64,000 nt of DNA from Paraburkholderia polaris (GCF_012927345.1 NZ_JABBGJ010000005.1:62001-126000), one strand, 5' to 3'. Shown: positions 34,649 through 43,787, numbered from the stretch's first letter. The notes: generated by a model from the letters alone, not told the origin. Numbers and translations are program-made.

Positions 34649-35950
34649 TTATTCACCGCGCTCAACCCGCGCTGCTGCAGTTGAAAGGATGCGGTGGTGG
34701 GGTACTAGCACGCGCCAATCGTCTTCAAGGCCGATTTCACCGGACACACCGATCGCACTCCCGGCGTTCGCTCGTAGTGCGGCAATCTCCTTCTGGTCTC
34801 GCGCCGCACGGGCGTAGGTGAGCAGGCAGCGCTGAAGACGGCTAATGGCGATGTCCGCTGCTGACAGCAACTCTTGCGAGCGGTCGCGGATTGCGCCGCT
34901 CGACACGCTGCAAGCTGCATCCTCTTGCGTGATACTGTCGAAGCCAGTGAAGTGACCGCCTCGCTGCTGAATCCGGTCCTGGCGATAACCATTCGCGACG
35001 GACATCGCTGAAGCAGAGTCGCAGGTGTCGGCCGTCATTCCATATTTACGAAGCGACGGGTCATCCAATCCAACAAATTTGAGTTGCTCACTGCGCAAAG
35101 GCTCTTCTCCGATGTGCTTTTCGCCATCCCACCAGACGTGGTAAAGATTGCAGCGCTCGTCGTTGACCGGCACGATCGCCAGCCAGACATCCCCGTTCGC
35201 GTTGGCGATGAAGCAGGGGGCGATGAACGCCGTGACCCGCGCTATACGCTTTCCGTCGGTCTGACGAATTGCCACGTAATGGAAACCAAAGTCTGTCTCG
35301 TCGGCCTCGATCCTGGGTGCCGCGTCGAATTGCATGTGAGACGTTTTTTTCGCATAGTCGAGATTCGAGTCGTTCGTCCTCGCCAGCGCGGAACTGTGGA
35401 GCACAGTCAGGTGTGATGAGTCGACGAGGCCTTCCATCACCTGAACATAATTGGCGTTCACAACCGCGCAGGCATTGATGCGGTGAGGGTCCGGTTGGTC
35501 CATGAAGGCCCAGTGTGGGAGCGGCGGCTTTTCACCCTGCGGCCCCAGGTAAGCCCAGAGGATGCCGCCTGCCTCGCGCGCGGGGTAGGTTCGTCCCTTG
35601 ATGCGCTGTTTGAATCTCGGATCCTCGACGTTTGGCGTCTCAAGGACTGTTCCGTCCACCGCAAACTTCCAGCCGTGGTAAATGCAGCGCAAGCCGTCGC
35701 CCTCTGCGCGTGCCAGTTGCATTGAAGCGCCTCGATGCAGACAACCCTCCGCATAGAGACCCGGACGCCCTTGTTGATCACGCCACACCACATAGCGTTC
35801 GCCCAAGAGCTCAATCGTCTTCGGCTCCCCGTTCGGCTCTGGCATATCTGACGATTGAATCACCGGGAGCCAAAAACGACGCATTGCATTGCCCATCGCA
35901 GTGCCAGCGTCGGTATGGCACATCAATTCGTTATCCTGCTTGCTCAACAT
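34649..35950 (-). CDS. Rieske non-heme iron oxygenase, alpha subunit, copy 1
   Basis: The 433-residue paralogue of the next gene begins MLSKQDNELMCHTDAG. Its Rieske site is CLHRGASMQLA and RCIYHGWKF. The iron site lies in MEGLVDSSHLTVLHSS with both histidines. The sequences are clearly homologous along their whole length but diverged, so they may form a hetero-oligomer or act on different substrates. GAGGG precedes its ATG. The reductase gene is 45 bp upstream in the same direction. Confidence 0.92.
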   Translation of the reverse strand: MLSKQDNELMCHTDAGTAMGNAMRRFWLPVIQSSDMPEPNGEPKTIELLGERYVVWRDQQGRPGLYAEGCLHRGASMQLARAEGDGLRCIYHGWKFAVDGTVLETPNVEDPRFKQRIKGRTYPAREAGGILWAYLGPQGEKPPLPHWAFMDQPDPHRINACAVVNANYVQVMEGLVDSSHLTVLHSSALARTNDSNLDYAKKTSHMQFDAAPRIEADETDFGFHYVAIRQTDGKRIARVTAFIAPCFIANANGDVWLAIVPVNDERCNLYHVWWDGEKHIGEEPLRSEQLKFVGLDDPSLRKYGMTADTCDSASAMSVANGYRQDRIQQRGGHFTGFDSITQEDAACSVSSGAIRDRSQELLSAADIAISRLQRCLLTYARAARDQKEIAALRANAGSAIGVSGEIGLEDDWRVLVPHHRILSTAAARVERGE

Positions 35951-35995
35951 GTCGATTCCCTCGATTCAATTCTGAGTGAAGGGTGAGTGCGGACC

Positions 35996-37003
35996 TCAAA
36001 GATCGAGGACCAGCCTTGAGGTCTTTGCGCGCGAACAGCACGGCATGAAGCAATCGTTGCCGGCGCGCTCGTCATCGGTCAGATAAAGGTCGCGGTGATC
36101 TGGCTGGCCCGCCAGCACCTTCGTCATGCAGGTGCCACACACACCCTGCTCGCAGGACAGCGGAAGACTGAAGCCGGCATCGAGCAAGGCATGCGCCGCG
36201 CTTTGATCCGCGGCGACCACAATGACCTCGCCACTACGATGGATTTCAATTTCAAACGGTGCGTCCCCGGAGGTTTCGATCGGTTCTGCGCCGAAATACT
36301 CGCGATGCAGGTGCCCTTCGTCCCAACCGAGTTCCCGCGCAGTCTGCAGGATGTGATTCATGAAGCCGTTCGGGCCGCAAACGTAGAGATGTTTATCGGA
36401 GGACGGCCTGCCTACTGCCGAACGGGCATCGAGTTGTTGCTCAGCGGCGCCGTCGTCGACATGCACGTGGACTTGCGGCTCTTCTCCGAAGTGGGAGGGC
36501 TGCAGGCGGTCGATGAGGGCCATGCGCGAAAGCGAGCGGCCGCAATAGTGCAACACGAAGGCTCGGCCCGCACTTGCCAACTGTTGCGCCATGCAAAGGA
36601 TTGGGGTGATGCCAATGCCGCCGGCGAACAGGATCGACTGGTCTCGTTGATTGTCGTGCAGGGCAAAGTGGTTGCGAGGGGGGCTGATCGTGAGTACGTC
36701 GCCAGCCTGCACGGTATCAACGAGCTTCACCGATCCGCCACGTGACTGGGGATCACGCAACACCCCAATCCTGTACGACGATTGCAGGCCAACTGGATCG
36801 TACAGCGAGTACTGACGCACCATATCACCGGGTACGTGCACGTCGATGTGCGCACCCGCTTCAAACGTAGGTAGCTCGTCACCCGACAACGGCACAAGCT
36901 CGAAGCCGGCAATGTCGTCGGCTAACCATGTCTTGGCCGATACGCGGACTTGCAGCAGTGCCTGCGCTGGTATCGATTTGTTTTCCATGAGGGTAGGGGT
37001 CAT
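35996..37003 (-). CDS. Oxygenase reductase: FMN/NAD(P)H reductase with C-terminal 2Fe-2S ferredoxin (VanB / phthalate dioxygenase reductase type)
   Basis: The 335-residue protein has three domains: flavin-binding barrel (MVRQYSLYDPVG, the RxYSL motif), NAD-binding (ILFAGGIGITPILCMA and LYVCGPNGFMNHIL), and a plant-type ferredoxin at the end (LPLSCEQGVCGTCMTKVLAG, then the last Cys in DCFMPCCSRA). It passes electrons from NAD(P)H to the Rieske oxygenases downstream. The start is uncertain: ATG 37003 lies directly after the hemerythrin stop at 37014, but no strong ribosome site is visible for it or for ATG 36988. Coupling to hemerythrin translation is likely. Confidence 0.9.
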   Translation of the reverse strand: MTPTLMENKSIPAQALLQVRVSAKTWLADDIAGFELVPLSGDELPTFEAGAHIDVHVPGDMVRQYSLYDPVGLQSSYRIGVLRDPQSRGGSVKLVDTVQAGDVLTISPPRNHFALHDNQRDQSILFAGGIGITPILCMAQQLASAGRAFVLHYCGRSLSRMALIDRLQPSHFGEEPQVHVHVDDGAAEQQLDARSAVGRPSSDKHLYVCGPNGFMNHILQTARELGWDEGHLHREYFGAEPIETSGDAPFEIEIHRSGEVIVVAADQSAAHALLDAGFSLPLSCEQGVCGTCMTKVLAGQPDHRDLYLTDDERAGNDCFMPCCSRAKTSRLVLDL

Positions 37004-37013
37004 GAGAGAGCGC

Positions 37014-37475
37014 TTAAGTGGCAAGTTGACGACGCCAGATGGCCACGGGAGCGGCGCCAAGCCGCCGTTGAATTAGCCAACGCGCGAGTCCTTGATCCAT
37101 CACGCGTACGTGCTCGGGAAACCAGTCCGCCAGGGCTCGCGCAAAAGAGCGAACGACTTCAGTGTGTCCCTGGGCCAGCATGGCGCGTACCTCGTCGAGT
37201 GATCGGAGCACGGCTGCGTGCTCGTCGATATGGCAGCCCGCCGACCCGTATCCCGTGTCGCGCATCGCGGTGTCCTCGTCGCTGAAGTGGCGATGCGCAT
37301 GGTCAGCAAAGGCTTCGAGCGCGTTCGCGAGCTTGTCGTCTTCCGTAGTCAGCAGCGTGCGCACGCATTCGACAAACTCTTGATGTGTCTCATCCATAGT
37401 CTGATGACCAAGCGCATAGTCGTCGCGCCAGGCGAAGCTGTGCGAAAGACGAACCTTGTCTTTTGGCTCATCCAT
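37014..37475 (-). CDS. Bacteriohemerythrin
   Basis: The 153-residue protein has the four-helix-bundle di-iron ligands: His in LGHQTMDETHQEF, His and Glu in HFSDEDTAMR, two His in CHIDEHAAVL and His in FPEHVRVMD. Single-domain bacteriohemerythrins bind O2 reversibly and have been linked to O2 storage, delivery or sensing. It is the first gene of the Rieske oxygenase operon, 11 bp before the reductase start, so supplying oxygen to the oxygenase is an attractive role. The 5' side has a candidate operator at 37596-37611. Confidence 0.9.
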   Translation of the reverse strand: MDEPKDKVRLSHSFAWRDDYALGHQTMDETHQEFVECVRTLLTTEDDKLANALEAFADHAHRHFSDEDTAMRDTGYGSAGCHIDEHAAVLRSLDEVRAMLAQGHTEVVRSFARALADWFPEHVRVMDQGLARWLIQRRLGAAPVAIWRRQLAT

Positions 37476-37595
37476 GGTTCACCCGAAACGTAGACCTGGC
37501 GACGGCGCCGTACCCAAAAAGGGACATACCCTGCGGCAATGTAGTGATGTCATTTGTCGACGTACTCCCATCCAGTCATACACGTGAATAAAAAC

Positions 37596-37611
37596 ATCTT
37601 CCAAGGAAGAT
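37596..37611. promoter_or_regulatory. Palindrome ATCTTCC-AA-GGAAGAT, candidate operator of the Rieske operon
   Basis: The perfect 7-bp arms are separated by two bases. It lies about 120 bp upstream of the hemerythrin start codon (minus strand). The arms are identical to those at 37837-37852. Confidence 0.6.
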
Positions 37612-37836
37612 AGTATTCGACGCGACGGTCGTCGAGTTAGGGCAAACGCGGATAGTGGCCAGAAATATTCCTGGTTCGGAACTTGATTGCGCGGTTCTTG
37701 CTGATCGATTGACGCGTTATCAATGCCTAAATGATCCCCAATACACGGCCGAATATGAGGCTCGCAATCGATGGCGCGTTGTTCCAGGGTATCTACCTGG
37801 CGTGAATCCGATTGACGTTTGCGGCAAGTGAAATGT

Positions 37837-37852
37837 ATCTTCCGTGGAAGAT
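37837..37852. promoter_or_regulatory. Palindrome ATCTTCC-GT-GGAAGAT, candidate operator of the porin gene
   Basis: The arms are identical to those at 37596-37611, with GT instead of AA in the centre. It lies about 180 bp upstream of the porin start codon (plus strand). Confidence 0.6.
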
Positions 37853-38032
37853 GATTTGTAGTGCGGTGCGCCGTCGCTACTGAGCGAGGCTCGGCGGACT
37901 ATCCCGTTGGAAACCGTAGATCGTCGGATGTGTGCCGCGGTTTTAAGTGAGTGATAAATAGTTTGGAATGCGAACTGTAGGTGATTGTCATCCAGAAATA
38001 CGTCAAAGCCGAGCTATCGGAGGAGATTGCAG

Positions 38033-39115
38033 ATGGTCGAGAAAATGCGCTTCGCCCCGCGGAACATTGTGTCCGGGGTCGTCATGATGCTAGCCGTAAG
38101 TTCAGCACACTCGCAAAGTAGTGTGACGTTGTACGGCATAGTCGACGCGGGTTTGCTATACACCAGCAAAACCTTGAATAGTCAGAATGGGCAGAATGCT
38201 GGAAAGCAATTCTCTCTGATCGATGCGGGATCCACGCCGTCGAATTTTGGTCTGAAGGGAGTCGAGGACCTCGGCGGCGGCGTTAAGGCGGAATTCAGGC
38301 TCGAGAGCGGTATTAGCGTCGCGAACGGAGGCTACGGCATTTCAAACGGGAATCTGTTTGGCCGCCAGGCGTGGGTTGGCTTGCAAACCGATTACGGCGA
38401 GGTCAAGGCGGGCCTGCAGTATTCACCTTTCTTTCTCGCATTGTTCAGACTGGATCCGCGTGGTACTTCAACCTTCGCGAGCGGCGCCATTATTTATGTT
38501 GATAGCGTGGCAGCGACAGGCGTATTCACGTCGAACGCGGTGTCGTACACAAGTCCTGTCATGGGCGGATTTCAGGGCAGCGTACTGTATGCGCTCGGTG
38601 GCCAGGCCGGCGATTTTGCAGCCGGACGGCAATATTCCGCGGATCTGAAATACGAAAACGGAAGCCTGCTGGTTGACGCGGCTTTCTTTAACGGAAACGC
38701 AGGCGGATCCGCACAGACACCTATACCCACAACGGTCGAGTTCTTTGGTCGCACGCTGGGCGCTTCCTACAAGTTCTCCTCATTGACCGTCAAGGCCTCC
38801 TTCTCCAGCTACAAGGTAGCGGGGTCGTTCAGCAACAATGTATATGGTGGAGGATTTGACTATTATGTATTGCCGTCGCTGAATCTTAACGGCGGAGTCT
38901 GGTTCACGACAGATCGAAACGACACATCAAATCACTCAATTTTGGGTGCAATCGGGACACAGTATTTCCTGTCGAAGTCTACGTCGCTGTATGGGGAGGT
39001 CGGCGTAGTGAATAACCACGGGAAAATGAATACCGGTTTGTCAATTGATGGTGCGTTGTACGGGGTCGCTGGAACGACAGTAGGCACGGTGGTGGGAATC
39101 AGGCACCTGTTTTAG
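38033..39115 (+). CDS. Gram-negative porin (third copy)
   Basis: The 360-residue porin has a signal peptide ending SSAHS, a mature start QSSVTLYGIVDAGLLYTS, the conserved NFGLKGVEDLGGGVKAEFRL and the C-terminal VVGIRHLF. ATG 38033 has GGAGGAG seven bases upstream; an in-frame TTG at 37985 is unlikely. It is divergent from the hemerythrin/Rieske operon and shares a palindromic site with it, which suggests joint induction and a role in substrate entry. Confidence 0.93.
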   Translation: MVEKMRFAPRNIVSGVVMMLAVSSAHSQSSVTLYGIVDAGLLYTSKTLNSQNGQNAGKQFSLIDAGSTPSNFGLKGVEDLGGGVKAEFRLESGISVANGGYGISNGNLFGRQAWVGLQTDYGEVKAGLQYSPFFLALFRLDPRGTSTFASGAIIYVDSVAATGVFTSNAVSYTSPVMGGFQGSVLYALGGQAGDFAAGRQYSADLKYENGSLLVDAAFFNGNAGGSAQTPIPTTVEFFGRTLGASYKFSSLTVKASFSSYKVAGSFSNNVYGGGFDYYVLPSLNLNGGVWFTTDRNDTSNHSILGAIGTQYFLSKSTSLYGEVGVVNNHGKMNTGLSIDGALYGVAGTTVGTVVGIRHLF

Positions 39116-39454
39116 CCGGCAACGAGGCCAAAACGACCTTCGTTTGCTCATCTCGGCGCGGTCAATGGGATCGCGCCGGCTCACTTGCCGATGCCTTGGC
39201 GCTTCGGTCCCGCCACGCCATCGGTCCTCTCCACTCCCCTCCTCATGTCGTCGCAATGACGGCCACATTCCATTCTCCAGGCAAAATCCAGGCAAAACGG
39301 CCGAACCTGTGTTGGCCGATTGTTGCTGCATTTGCAACAGAGAGTTTGGTGGATTGGTACTTACCCTAGTTATCTTTACCCTTTAGACTGCGTTCAACCG
39401 TGGCAGAGAAGCTCCTTTGCAGCGCCACTAACAAAAATCGTTGAGGCCGTCGTC
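39116..39454. other. Intergenic stretch without a gene
   Basis: I see no coding sequence in these 339 bp. A small direct repeat, TCCAGGCAAAA twice in tandem, lies at 39276-39297. The 3' half should hold the promoter of the DUF4148 gene. Confidence 0.4.
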
Positions 39455-39739
39455 ATGAAGTCGTTCACCAGGATGGTTTTTATTGCTGCGCTTTTTGCAG
39501 CGCCCGTTGCGTCGTTCGCTCAGTCCAGTCAGCCGGTCAGTCGGGCGCAGGTGCGTGCGGAACTGGCGCAGCTCGAGCAAGCTGGCTATGACCCGCATGA
39601 CTGGATTCACTACCCCGAGAACATCCAGGCCGCTCAAGCAAAAGTGACGGCGCAGAACGCCATAGTCCAAGCCCCGGTCTCGGGATACGGCGGTGCTGCT
39701 GACGGAACGTCTCGTTCGGGCGCAGCGGGCGGTATGTAA
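39455..39739 (+). CDS. DUF4148 domain-containing secreted protein
   Basis: The 94-residue protein has a clear signal peptide (FIAALFAAPVASFAQ), then SRAQVRAELAQLEQAGYDPH, the hallmark of DUF4148, which is abundant in Burkholderia-group genomes. The remaining tail is rich in Gly and Ala. Localisation is periplasmic by prediction. The function of the family is not known. A good intrinsic terminator follows at 39786-39819. Confidence 0.88.
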   Translation: MKSFTRMVFIAALFAAPVASFAQSSQPVSRAQVRAELAQLEQAGYDPHDWIHYPENIQAAQAKVTAQNAIVQAPVSGYGGAADGTSRSGAAGGM

Positions 39740-39785
39740 TATTCGGTGTAAGGGCGTTATTGTAGAAAATCGCGCACTGTGCGGT

Positions 39786-39819
39786 CGAGGCTTCCTACCT
39801 GTATCGGTGGGAAGCCTCG
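39786..39819 (+). terminator. Intrinsic terminator after the DUF4148 gene
   Basis: CGAGGCTTCC (39786-39795) pairs perfectly with GGAAGCCTCG (39810-39819) around a 14-base loop, and is followed by GCCGTTTTGCTTT. The stem and T-rich tail fit a Rho-independent terminator for the plus strand. Confidence 0.75.
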
Positions 39820-40146
39820 GCCGTTTTGCTTTAGGTGCGTCTGCCATGCGTCCAGCACAGACCACAGACGTTAGCCAGCAAATCGACGACTACCGTATCG
39901 ACATCGACGTTGCGCCGCTGTGCGCGCATCTGGTCCATTGGGACGCCTTGATTTAATCTCATCGTTCTGCCCAAAGCAACGATCCGTTGCAACCGAGGAG
40001 ATATGCGCTGAATCGTTTCAGACGTAGCCTTCACGTCGCGTTGCCACTTCATTTCAGGTTCGACCCTCGCAGCAACACTGTGCGCCTTGCCGGGCACACA
40101 GTATTTCCCATAGCAGTATTACTGCAGATATAGGAAGGAGATCGAA
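39820..40146. other. Leader region of wrbA
   Basis: No gene is recognised in this stretch. A minus-strand frame at 39831-40097 exists but has no family features. An AAGGAG ribosome site is at 40135-40140. Confidence 0.4.
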
Positions 40147-40746
40147 ATGTCGAAAGTTCTGGTTCTATATTATTCGTCGTATGGCCATGTCGAAGCGCTG
40201 GCGGATGCCGTCGCCGAAGGTGCGCGCTCGGCGGGCGCCACGGTCGACGTCAAGCGGGTGCCGGAGACCGCGCCGGCGGAAGTGGCCAAGGCCGCCTACT
40301 TCAAGCTCGACCAGCAAGCGCCGGTTGCCACCGTCGCCGAGCTCGCCAACTACGATGCGATTGTGGTCGGCACGCCGACCCGGTTCGGGCGTATGTCGTC
40401 GCAGATGGCGACATTCCTGGATCAAGCTGGCGGCTTGTGGATGAGCGGCGCGCTGAACGGCAAGGTGGGCGGCGCCTTCACTTCGACCGCCAGCCAGCAC
40501 GGTGGCCAGGAAACGACCTTGTTTTCCGTTATCACCAACCTGCTGCACTTCGGCATGACCATCGTCGGTCTGCCGTACAGCCACCAAGGGCAGATGACGC
40601 TGGACGAGATCGTCGGCGGTGCGCCCTATGGCGCCACGACCATCGCCGGTGGACAAGGTCAGCGCCAGCCGAGCGCTATCGAACTCGCCGGCGCTCGCCA
40701 CCAGGGCGAACTGATCGCCAGGACGGCAAACAAGCTGTTTGGCTGA
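40147..40746 (+). CDS. wrbA: NAD(P)H:quinone oxidoreductase WrbA
   Basis: The 199-residue flavodoxin-fold protein matches WrbA throughout. It has [20 protein letters not shown] (FMN phosphate loop), [21 protein letters not shown], and the [18 protein letters not shown] loop that defines the WrbA group, then [10 protein letters not shown]. It performs two-electron reduction of quinones, avoiding semiquinone radicals. The ribosome site AAGGAG precedes the ATG. In a region rich in aromatic catabolism it may protect against quinone products. Confidence 0.96.
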   Translation: MSKVLVLYYSSYGHVEALADAVAEGARSAGATVDVKRVPETAPAEVAKAAYFKLDQQAPVATVAELANYDAIVVGTPTRFGRMSSQMATFLDQAGGLWMSGALNGKVGGAFTSTASQHGGQETTLFSVITNLLHFGMTIVGLPYSHQGQMTLDEIVGGAPYGATTIAGGQGQRQPSAIELAGARHQGELIARTANKLFG

Positions 40747-40904
40747 ACGTCAGGCCTATGCGCACCGTCGACGCGCGAAAGAGACGGCCAGGCGGATTCC
40801 CGCCTGGCCGACACTAATCTGGATGCCGAACTAACCACGACACAGACCGTCCTTCGATTTCGGCCGAGGGACGGTGTCATTGACAACCCATCAATTCGAA
40901 AGAG

Positions 40905-41888
40905 ATGACCATGCAACGTCCGACGACTGAAAGTGCGTTGGGGGATTTCGTCGTAACCCATCCACTTGACCCGGAAGATGGGGTGATCACCACCGCCGCG
41001 CGAGCGATGGCACTTCCCATGAAAGGCAAATTAAGGGGAATCGAAGCACGCGAGCCATTCGATGCCATGATGGAGCGCACTGTGCCGCGCGATGACGTGA
41101 GCTTCGAGTCCGGCACGGTCGGCGGCATCCCGGGGCTCTGGATTCATCCTGCGCATTCTCGATCTGACGAGGCGATTCTTCATCTGCACGCCGGCTGGTT
41201 CAGTCTGGGATCGGCCAAAGCATTCCGCCATTTGGTCGGCCATATCGCGGCGAGGGCAAGAGCGAGCGCGTTTATCCCCGACTATCGGCTTGCTCCCGAG
41301 CATCCTTTTCCAGCGGCCGTCGACGATGTGCTGGCGTGTTACCGCGGGCTTGAGGAAAGGGGAATTCGCCGGATTGCCGTCACGGGAGACTCTGCCGGAG
41401 GTAATCTCGCCCTGGTACTCGCCGCACGCATCGCCAGCGACGCCATCTTCGCGAAGGCGGCGCTGGTTGGCGTGGCGGTACTATCGCCGGTCACCGATTT
41501 GACGCTCTCTGGCGAGACCTATGTGACGCGCGCGGATGCCGAGCCGTATTTCACCCTCCCGCAAGTCGCGGAACTGGTGGGTGCCTATTTGGGGGAGGGC
41601 GACCCGAAACTGCCGCTAGCTTCGCCGCTCCACGCGCAGCTTTCCGGGTTGCCTCCCGTGCGCATTCACGTCGGAGACGACGAAGTATTGCTCGATGATT
41701 CGCGCAGATATGTCGAGCGTGCCGTTGCCGCCGGCACCGATGCCCGTCTTGATGTCTGGATGGGAATGCCGCATGGATTCGCGGGCAGTATCGGCGCGCT
41801 GAAGGCGTCGACACAAGCGCTGGATGCCATCGGCAAGTTCCTCGCGGAGAAGCTGTTGGCAGGCGCCGGCCCGCATACTGCGCGCTGA
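40905..41888 (+). CDS. Alpha/beta hydrolase of the hormone-sensitive lipase (esterase) family
   Basis: The 327-residue protein has the GDSAGGNLALVLAAR nucleophile motif, DYRLAPEHPFPAAVDDV, the Asp in VRIHVGDDEVLLDDS, and the His in GMPHGFAGS. The oxyanion motif usually written HGGG is HLHAGWF here, an odd substitution of HGG by HAG. It may hydrolyse short acyl esters. The start could be ATG 40905 or 40911; the AAGAG just upstream suits 40911. It follows wrbA by about 160 bp. Confidence 0.88.
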   Translation: MTMQRPTTESALGDFVVTHPLDPEDGVITTAARAMALPMKGKLRGIEAREPFDAMMERTVPRDDVSFESGTVGGIPGLWIHPAHSRSDEAILHLHAGWFSLGSAKAFRHLVGHIAARARASAFIPDYRLAPEHPFPAAVDDVLACYRGLEERGIRRIAVTGDSAGGNLALVLAARIASDAIFAKAALVGVAVLSPVTDLTLSGETYVTRADAEPYFTLPQVAELVGAYLGEGDPKLPLASPLHAQLSGLPPVRIHVGDDEVLLDDSRRYVERAVAAGTDARLDVWMGMPHGFAGSIGALKASTQALDAIGKFLAEKLLAGAGPHTAR

Positions 41889-41930
41889 AATCGCGGCACA
41901 CGTTGCAGGGCACAGCGCGGGTGGACCGCG

Positions 41931-42848
41931 CTAGCGCTGCTGGTTCAGACTTTCGAATCCTGCAACGAGCGCATCGAGCAAGTGACGGACGGCCGGCACC
42001 ATGCCTCGGCGCGTGGGGATGATCGCGTGCACAAGGCCCGGCGTGGTAGTCAGACCTGGCAGCAGGTGCTGCAGGCGGCCGGCCTGAATATCGACCTCAA
42101 CCAACTCCCTGGGCAGCATCGCCACGCCGATGCCAGCTACCGCCGCTACCCGCAGGCTGGCCAGGTCGTCGGTCGCGAGGCGGGGCTGGTGCTCCCACGA
42201 TGTCACACGCCCCTCAACGTCGACCAGATTCCAGACAAATCGCTCGCTGTTGCTGGCCATGGAGAGGGTGGGCCATGCCTTCACGGAGTCGATCGAGCCA
42301 GGCGCCGGATGGCGCGCCGCCAACGCGGGACTGGCAACCAGAATGTGGATCGACAAACCCAACTGGCGGACGGCGAGATCGGTGTTTTCCAGCGGGGGGC
42401 GCCTGACCCGGATGGCAAAGTCCAGGCCTTCCTCGACGACATCCACGCGGCGGTTGGTTGCGTCCAGCAGGATCTGGACATCAGGATTGTCCTCTGCGTA
42501 GCGCGCGATGATCGCGGAGATGCCGGACTCCAGTAAGGCCACGGGGCAGGCGATGCGGACGGTGCCCTGCGGCCTCGCGCGCGTGCGGTCCACGATATCT
42601 TTGGCGGCCTTCGATTCCGCCACTAGCGCGAGGCAATGCTGGTGGAACTGCCGCCCGGTTTCCGTCAAAGACAGGCTCCGGCTCGTGCGGTTGAGCAGGC
42701 GCACGCCTAGTTCTTCTTCCAGGGCTCGAATGCGCCGGCTGAGTTTCGACGTCTGCAGGCCGAGGTTGCGCGCGGCCGCTGTGTAGCTTCCATGCTCCAC
42801 CACTTCCGCGAAGAGCCGAAGATCATTGAGGTCGGTGATTGCGTTCAT
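41931..42848 (-). CDS. LysR family transcriptional regulator
   Basis: The 305-residue protein has the LysR HTH at its N-terminus (DLNDLRLFAEVVEHGSYTAA, then NLGLQTSKLSRRIRALEEEL and TSRSLSLTETG) and a typical periplasmic-binding-like effector domain. It is divergent from the pirin/DoxX genes, with 189 bp between the starts, the classic arrangement in which a LysR protein controls both itself and its neighbour. GAGGG precedes the ATG. Confidence 0.92.
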   Translation of the reverse strand: MNAITDLNDLRLFAEVVEHGSYTAAARNLGLQTSKLSRRIRALEEELGVRLLNRTSRSLSLTETGRQFHQHCLALVAESKAAKDIVDRTRARPQGTVRIACPVALLESGISAIIARYAEDNPDVQILLDATNRRVDVVEEGLDFAIRVRRPPLENTDLAVRQLGLSIHILVASPALAARHPAPGSIDSVKAWPTLSMASNSERFVWNLVDVEGRVTSWEHQPRLATDDLASLRVAAVAGIGVAMLPRELVEVDIQAGRLQHLLPGLTTTPGLVHAIIPTRRGMVPAVRHLLDALVAGFESLNQQR

Positions 42849-43037
42849 GGGCAGCCCTCATTTCCTTCTCATCGTTCTATTGACGGCAATGATGCCTTTC
42901 ATTCTGGGATCTATGCACGAGTTCGTTGCAAATATAGCATTCTTCTCATCGCCTGGATCACCTGCATCAGCACCGAATTCGGTCGGTCGCATGGGTGACA
43001 GGCGCCGCATTTGCGGCAATGGGAAACGGAGAAGGAC

Positions 43038-43736
43038 ATGCTCGCACACAGGCGTTGGGAGTCGTTGGACAGGGCGGAACAAAGTTGGCTGCGCGCGAAA
43101 TACCATTTTGCGGTTAGCGCTGGTGGCAATCCCGACCATGCAGCGTTGGGGCCCCTGATCGTCTGGAACGATGACGAGATTGCGGTTGGCAGCGGTTTTC
43201 CCATGCACGGGCACCGTGACATGGAGATCATCACCTATGTGCGCCAGGGCTCGCTCGGGCATCGAGACACCTTGGGATCCGACGGAACGATCCACGCAGG
43301 CAATGTTCAGGTCATGAGCGCCGGCGCGGGCATACGCCACACCGAGTTCAACACCGGTGAGGTGCCACTCAAGGTCTACCAGATCTGGCTGCTGCCTCGT
43401 CAAGCCGGTGGTGACCCCGCGTGGGACACCAAGCCGTTCCCTAAGAGCGACCGGTCAGGAAAATTCGTAGTCCTTGCCAGCGGGTTCGCCGACGATGAAG
43501 GTGCACTTCCCGTTCGCGCCAATGCGCGTGTACTTGGCGCAATGCTAAAGGCAGGCGAAAGCGTTCGGCATGAGTTGAATCCGGCGCGTCGTGCCTATCT
43601 CGTCGTGGCCTCGGGACGCATCGAAGTGAATGGCGAGCCGGTTGGGCCGCAAGATGGCGTGGCGATCACGAATGTAGCCGCGGCGCAGATTTCTGCTCTT
43701 GAAGATTCCGAGCTGGTGATGGTGGACGCCGGCTAA
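43038..43736 (+). CDS. Pirin family protein (YhaK-type, possible quercetinase)
   Basis: The 232-residue bicupin has metal ligands in FPMHGHRDMEIITYV (two His), and in GAGIRHTEFN (His and Glu region). Pirins of the YhaK/YhhW group bind one metal ion in the N-terminal cupin; some oxidise quercetin. ATG 43038 follows GGAGAAGG. It is divergent from the LysR gene and followed 51 bp later by a DoxX-like gene. A response to redox stress or phenolics is likely. Confidence 0.9.
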   Translation: MLAHRRWESLDRAEQSWLRAKYHFAVSAGGNPDHAALGPLIVWNDDEIAVGSGFPMHGHRDMEIITYVRQGSLGHRDTLGSDGTIHAGNVQVMSAGAGIRHTEFNTGEVPLKVYQIWLLPRQAGGDPAWDTKPFPKSDRSGKFVVLASGFADDEGALPVRANARVLGAMLKAGESVRHELNPARRAYLVVASGRIEVNGEPVGPQDGVAITNVAAAQISALEDSELVMVDAG

Positions 43737-43787
43737 TTCCCTTTCTTTGTATTCCACCTACGCAAATTCATACTTAAGGAGTTGGTC

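Larger units (their letters stand above)
37476..38032. other. Divergent regulatory region between the hemerythrin operon and a porin
   Basis: No gene is visible in these 557 bp. It contains two near-perfect palindromes of the same sequence (37596 and 37837) whose centres are 241 bp apart, one nearer each divergent gene, and an AT-rich stretch around 37660-37760. Confidence 0.5.

Noticed and set aside
39831..40097. 88-codon minus-strand frame between DUF4148 and wrbA
   Set aside because: It has no ribosome site and no recognisable features.
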